Below are positions 6,910 to 10,186 of a stretch of 10,186 bases of DNA, piece by piece (within the stretch, counting starts at the first letter, position 1; every line of letters begins with the position of its first letter). This DNA comes from GCA-2862585 sp963991165 (GTDB lineage: Bacteria; Bacteroidota; Bacteroidia; Flavobacteriales; UBA7312), in NCBI GenBank assembly GCA_963991165.1, contig CAXDOW010000070.1, positions 1 through 10,186 on the forward strand, given 5' to 3'. The notes beneath the pieces are model-generated. The model was not told the origin of the DNA. It was given only the letters and a program-made list of their open reading frames with translations, and searched no databases. Both the position numbers and the translations under genes were made by a program.

Positions 6910-8320
6910 AAGTTCGTTTTTCCAATAATACAACATTTTCTACATGATAGGTTTGAGGAAACATATCTACGGCTTGTACTTTGGTTACTTTGTAGTGTTC
7001 GTTCATAAGGGCCAAATCTCTAGCTTGCGTGGCTGGGTTACAGCTTACATAAACAATGCGTTTTGGAGCGACATCTAGCAATTGCCCCACCACTTTTTTG
7101 TGCATGCCATCTCTGGGAGGATCGGTAATTATCACATCAGGAATGCCATTTTTACGAATAAATTGTTCCGTAAAAACGGTTTTCATATCGCCAACGTAAA
7201 ATTTACAATTATCTATCTTGTTGTTTTGTGCATTTTCTGTAGCCGATTCTATAGATTCAGGCACTGATTCAACACCTATGACTTTAAGTGCGTTTTTAGC
7301 TACAAATTGAGCAATGGTTCCAGTACCAGTATATAAGTCATAGACGATATCGTTGGCTTGTATATTGGCAAATTCTCGAACTATTTTGTAAAGATTATAG
7401 GCCTGTTTAGAATTGGTTTGGTAAAATGATTTAGGTCCAATTTTAAACGACAATCCTTCCATTTCCTCAGTGATGTAATCTTGACCTTTATAAGTAACAA
7501 TGTTTAAATCAAAAATACTCTCATTTCCTTTGTTATTGATGGTGTATAAAAGGGATGTGATTTCTGGAAACTGCTTATCAATATAGCTTAGTAAACCATT
7601 TATTTTTTCGGAGTCATTTTCAAAAAATTGCACCAATACCATTATTTGTTTGTTGCTACTCATTCTTATAGTCAGATTTCTTAAAAATCCCCTTTTCTCT
7701 GCAATATCAAAAAAATCAAAATGATGTTTTGAGGCGTATTCTTTAACTGCTTTACGAATGGCATTAGAAGGCTCGGCCTGAAGGTGGCATTCGTCGATGT
7801 CAATCACTTTATCCCAAAATCCAGATACCCTAAACCCAACGCCATTTCTATCAGTAATGGTCGTTTCTTGGGCACTTTCTTTTTCGGTGATCCACCGCCG
7901 ATTGGTAAAAGCAAAATCCATCTTATTTCTGTACCTGAATTCCTGTTTACAAGCTAATATTTCTTGTATTTCTGGCAGTTCAATACCACCCAATCGACTT
8001 AGGGCATCAACGACTTCTTGTTGTTTATACTTCAGTTGATGTTCATATGACATAAATTGCCACTTACAGCCACCACAAAGTCCAAAATGTTGGCACTTTG
8101 GCTCGATTCTTTTTTCTGAGTAAGAATGAAATTTTATGGGTTTTCCCTCCAAAAAAGAACGACGCTTTTTATGAACTAACACATCGCAGACATCTCCCGG
8201 AACAGCACCTTCGACTAACAAAACAAGTCCATTATCCAAACGACTAATGGCTTTCCCCTTTGCACCGGCGTCCGAAATAATTACTTTCTCTAGTAACAAT
8301 TTTTTTCGTTTTCTTCCCAT
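6899..8320 (-). CDS. rlmD: 23S rRNA (uracil-C5)-methyltransferase, RlmD/RumA type
   Basis: This 473-residue enzyme methylates C5 of a uridine in 23S rRNA using SAM; E. coli RlmD acts on U1939. An N-terminal TRAM-like RNA-binding domain spans about 5-60. The 4Fe-4S ligands are Cys76, Cys82 and Cys85 in CQHFGLCGGC and Cys178 in DIDECHL. The Rossmann methyltransferase domain has VYDLYTGTGTIAQF (326-339) and TDPPRDG (399-405). The nucleophile is Cys427 in YVSCNPATQARDL and the general base is Glu461 in HVENVVLLEK. All catalytic and cluster residues are present. Bacteria often have only one or two members of this family, so an RlmC or dual RlmCD specificity cannot be excluded. It is the first gene of the minus-strand operon and is divergent from rocD. 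Confidence 0.9.
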   Translation of the reverse strand: MGRKRKKLLLEKVIISDAGAKGKAISRLDNGLVLLVEGAVPGDVCDVLVHKKRRSFLEGKPIKFHSYSEKRIEPKCQHFGLCGGCKWQFMSYEHQLKYKQQEVVDALSRLGGIELPEIQEILACKQEFRYRNKMDFAFTNRRWITEKESAQETTITDRNGVGFRVSGFWDKVIDIDECHLQAEPSNAIRKAVKEYASKHHFDFFDIAEKRGFLRNLTIRMSSNKQIMVLVQFFENDSEKINGLLSYIDKQFPEITSLLYTINNKGNESIFDLNIVTYKGQDYITEEMEGLSFKIGPKSFYQTNSKQAYNLYKIVREFANIQANDIVYDLYTGTGTIAQFVAKNALKVIGVESVPESIESATENAQNNKIDNCKFYVGDMKTVFTEQFIRKNGIPDVIITDPPRDGMHKKVVGQLLDVAPKRIVYVSCNPATQARDLALMNEHYKVTKVQAVDMFPQTYHVENVVLLEKRTYAQ

Positions 8321-8324
8321 TACA

Positions 8325-8332
8325 CAAATATA
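8325..8332 (-). promoter_or_regulatory. Candidate -7 element of the rlmD operon
   Basis: On the minus strand TATATTTG occupies 8332-8325, an exact TAnnTTTG match in the only intergenic space before rlmD. It ends four bases before the ATG at 8320, implying a leaderless or near-leaderless transcript. No good TTG -33 element is found at the usual distance, so the call rests on the -7 box alone. Confidence 0.4.
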
Positions 8333-8352
8333 GAATTTAAACTTCGGGCGTA

Positions 8353-8384
8353 TTGCTCATTAATCATTGAATTTTCTAAATTTG
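8353..8384 (+). promoter_or_regulatory. Candidate Bacteroidota promoter of rocD
   Basis: TTG (8353-8355) is followed after 21 bp by TAAATTTG (8377-8384), an exact -7 consensus. The predicted start near 8389 gives a leader of about 18 nt before the rocD ATG at 8407. Confidence 0.55.
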
Positions 8385-8406
8385 TATGTATTAAAAACTT
8401 CGCATT

Positions 8407-9633
8407 ATGTACAACTCCCAAGAACTTATAGAAATAGAAGAAAAATATGGTGCTCATAATTACCATCCACTACCCGTAGTATTAGCTAAAGGGGAAGGGG
8501 TTTATGTTTGGGATGTTGAAGGTAAAAAGTATTTCGACTTTTTATCAGCATATTCGGCTGTTAATCAAGGGCATTGCCATCCCAAAATCATAAAAGCTCT
8601 TGCTGAACAAGCTGATACTTTAACGCTAACTTCTAGAGCGTTTCACAACAATATTTTGGGTCAGTACGAACAATACATCACAGACTTATTCGGCTATGAT
8701 AAGGTATTGCCCATGAATACGGGCGTTGAAGGAGGGGAGACAGCCAACAAGTTAGCCAGAAAATGGGGTTATCTTAAAAAAGGAATTGAAGAAAATAAAG
8801 CCCGAATTATTTTTGCCAAAGGTAATTTTTGGGGGCGTACACTGGCGGCCATTTCTAGTTCTGACGATCCAGTATCGTACATGGGATTTGGACCTTATAT
8901 GCCGGGCTACGATTTGATTCCATACAACGATTTAGAGGCATTAGAACAAGAGCTTAAAGACCCTAATGTATGTGCTTTTATGGTAGAACCCATACAAGGT
9001 GAAGCAGGTGTTGTTGTTCCTGATGTAGGGTACTTAGCCGGCGTTCGCCATTTATGCACTAAGTATAATGTTTTGTTTATTGCCGATGAAGTGCAAACTG
9101 GGATTGCCCGAACTGGTAAAATGTTAGCTTGCGATTTTGAAGATGCTCGTCCTGACATTTTGATATTAGGCAAGGCTTTATCTGGTGGTGTTTTACCAGT
9201 ATCAGCAGTCCTAGCAGATGATGATGTGATGTTGTGTATAAAACCAGGCGAACATGGATCTACTTTTGGAGGAAACCCACTAGCATGCAAAGTAGCCCAA
9301 GCTGCCCTAGAAGTCGTTATGGATGAAAACTTAGCACAAAACGCCAATAACTTAGGTATCATTTTTAGAAATGAACTGAATGATAGACTAGGACATTTAA
9401 ATATTGTTTCGAAAATACGAGGTAAAGGACTTTTAAATGCTATTGTTATAAACGATTCAGAGGAAAGTTCAACCGCATGGGATATGTGTATGGCATTGAG
9501 AGATAATGGATTGTTGGCAAAACCTACTCACGGAAATATCATTCGTTTTGCTCCACCACTTGTTATTACTCAATCTGAGTTATTACAATGTATAGATATA
9601 ATAGTAAGCACTTTAGAGTCATTTGAAAAATAA
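8407..9633 (+). CDS. rocD: Ornithine aminotransferase (ornithine--oxo-acid transaminase)
   Basis: This PLP-dependent class III aminotransferase (408 residues) converts ornithine and 2-oxoglutarate to glutamate semialdehyde and glutamate, linking arginine and ornithine breakdown to proline and glutamate. The Schiff-base lysine is Lys256 in LGKALSGG, and Asp227 in ADEVQTG binds the pyridine nitrogen. Compared from memory with human OAT, Tyr19, Phe141, Trp142, Arg144, Glu199, Asp227 and Lys256 match Tyr55, Phe177, Trp178, Arg180, Glu235, Asp263 and Lys292. The constant offset of 36 implies no net gap across the core. Tyr55 and Arg180 are the ornithine-specificity residues, which separates it from acetylornithine or GABA aminotransferases. 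It is followed 16 bp later by a Cys-rich protein gene without a clear promoter, so read-through is possible. Confidence 0.95.
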   Translation: MYNSQELIEIEEKYGAHNYHPLPVVLAKGEGVYVWDVEGKKYFDFLSAYSAVNQGHCHPKIIKALAEQADTLTLTSRAFHNNILGQYEQYITDLFGYDKVLPMNTGVEGGETANKLARKWGYLKKGIEENKARIIFAKGNFWGRTLAAISSSDDPVSYMGFGPYMPGYDLIPYNDLEALEQELKDPNVCAFMVEPIQGEAGVVVPDVGYLAGVRHLCTKYNVLFIADEVQTGIARTGKMLACDFEDARPDILILGKALSGGVLPVSAVLADDDVMLCIKPGEHGSTFGGNPLACKVAQAALEVVMDENLAQNANNLGIIFRNELNDRLGHLNIVSKIRGKGLLNAIVINDSEESSTAWDMCMALRDNGLLAKPTHGNIIRFAPPLVITQSELLQCIDIIVSTLESFEK

Positions 9634-9649
9634 TTCGTATATTAGTTTT

Positions 9650-10105
9650 ATGAAACTTATTTGGAACATCGTCCACTTTGCTTTAGCTACTCTTGTTATG
9701 ATTAGTAGCATGGGTGTTCCAGTCATTATTAATCAATCATCAGCACATTTTACTACATCAACTCATTTTGATAAAAATTATGACAGCTGTACTGAAACAT
9801 TGACTTCATGTTGTACTAAATCTTCGTCAAATACCACAAAAAATGGGATTCAGTCATTTGTCTTGTGTAAGCCTGTTGCTGAATCTTGCTGTTGTATTGA
9901 AGAGACGGAATTTGTCTTTTTTCAGTTTGATGTGCCCATTTGTTTGCCACAGTTAGCTCCTCATTTTGTTCAAGCTTATTCATCGGACTTAAATAGTGGT
10001 GTTGCTCTACAAAGAACTATCCAATGTACGCTATTAAATAACCACCTACCACCACCTATATCGTTTTCTAATCAACTATCTGTTTTTCAGGTTTTTAGAT
10101 TATAA
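9650..10105 (+). CDS. Short Cys-rich exported or membrane-anchored protein, resembling the Bacteroidota HYC_CC_PP family
   Basis: The 151-residue product starts with a hydrophobic segment (about 5-28, from WNIVHFALATLVMISS to VPVII) that is a signal peptide or single anchor. The remainder is predicted extracytoplasmic. It has nine cysteines: 47, 54, 55, 73, 80-82, 98 and 126. SCCCIEETEFVFFQFD (79-94) resembles the CC-D/E block, and LPPPISFSNQLSVFQ (133-147) with its short hydrophobic tail resembles the PP block, of small Bacteroidota proteins annotated as HYC_CC_PP. The HYC motif expected just after the hydrophobic segment is missing, so this is a divergent member if it belongs. Function is unknown; such genes tend to sit before TonB-dependent receptors, and Cys pairs suggest metal or thiol chemistry. 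I chose the ATG at 9650 over the in-frame TTG at 9623, which lies inside rocD. Confidence 0.65.
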   Translation: MKLIWNIVHFALATLVMISSMGVPVIINQSSAHFTTSTHFDKNYDSCTETLTSCCTKSSSNTTKNGIQSFVLCKPVAESCCCIEETEFVFFQFDVPICLPQLAPHFVQAYSSDLNSGVALQRTIQCTLLNNHLPPPISFSNQLSVFQVFRL

Positions 10106-10172
10106 TTTTTTGCTGTTCATTTTAATCTAAACAAGATTTCAAAATATTAACAGTTTTAAAAAAATTATAAAT

Positions 10173-10186
10173 ATGAAATATATATT
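10173..10186 (+). CDS. Possible start of the next gene (only four codons visible)
   Basis: An ATG at 10173 follows an A-rich tract typical of Bacteroidota translation starts and reads M-K-Y-I before the window ends. The lysine followed by hydrophobic residues would suit a signal peptide. It lies 67 bp after the Cys-rich gene. The product cannot be identified; a receptor is only a guess from context. Confidence 0.35.

Noticed and set aside
8365..8384. DtxR-like half site CTAAATTTG in the rocD promoter
   Set aside because: It matches one arm of the operator but lacks the opposing TTTAG arm; it is explained by the -7 box.
8907..9362. 151-codon open frame antisense to rocD
   Set aside because: No recognisable domain; it is the shadow of a strongly conserved aminotransferase gene.
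9623..9649. TTG start for the Cys-rich protein
   Set aside because: It would start inside rocD and put charged and polar residues before an already good signal peptide beginning at 9650.

Overview
This 10.2 kb AT-rich window looks like ordinary chromosome from a Bacteroidota bacterium, probably Flavobacteriia-like. Four things point there: a TonB-dependent receptor with an N-terminal carboxypeptidase-regulatory-like domain, several promoters of the Bacteroidota type (TTG, 17-21 bp, TAnnTTTG), a lack of clear Shine-Dalgarno sites, and a C-terminal gene resembling the Bacteroidota-specific Cys-rich HYC_CC_PP family. No mobile element, CRISPR array, tRNA or rRNA is visible.

Layout. (1) 1-464, minus strand: the N-terminal 154 codons of a DtxR/MntR-family metal-dependent repressor, running off the left edge. 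(2) 465-595: a divergent control region. Two Bacteroidota promoters face outward around one 20-bp palindrome that resembles DtxR/MntR boxes. (3) 596-3001, plus: a TonB-dependent outer-membrane receptor, closed by a strong hairpin terminator at 3052-3084. (4) 3134-5765, plus: an ElaA-type acetyltransferase and a putatively exported oligopeptidase B, which has its own promoter inside the end of elaA. (5) 5806-8320, minus: a compact three-gene operon of rRNA uracil methyltransferase (RlmD-type), a TPMT-superfamily methyltransferase and a PyrR-like phosphoribosyltransferase. (6) 8407-9633, plus: ornithine aminotransferase (rocD) with its own promoter. (7) 9650-10105, plus: a short Cys-rich exported or membrane-anchored protein. 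An ATG at 10173 probably opens the next gene, which is cut by the right edge.

The most interpretable regulatory unit is at the left. A metal-sensing repressor and a divergently transcribed receptor share one operator, so the receptor is probably a metal-responsive uptake gene. The repressor's metal ligands look closer to Mn-sensing MntR than to Fe-sensing DtxR, but one expected Asp is Asn. At the right edge, the Cys-rich protein predicts by family habit that a second TonB-dependent receptor or another metal-related gene follows. The central genes are housekeeping or general-metabolism genes with no obvious joint pathway.
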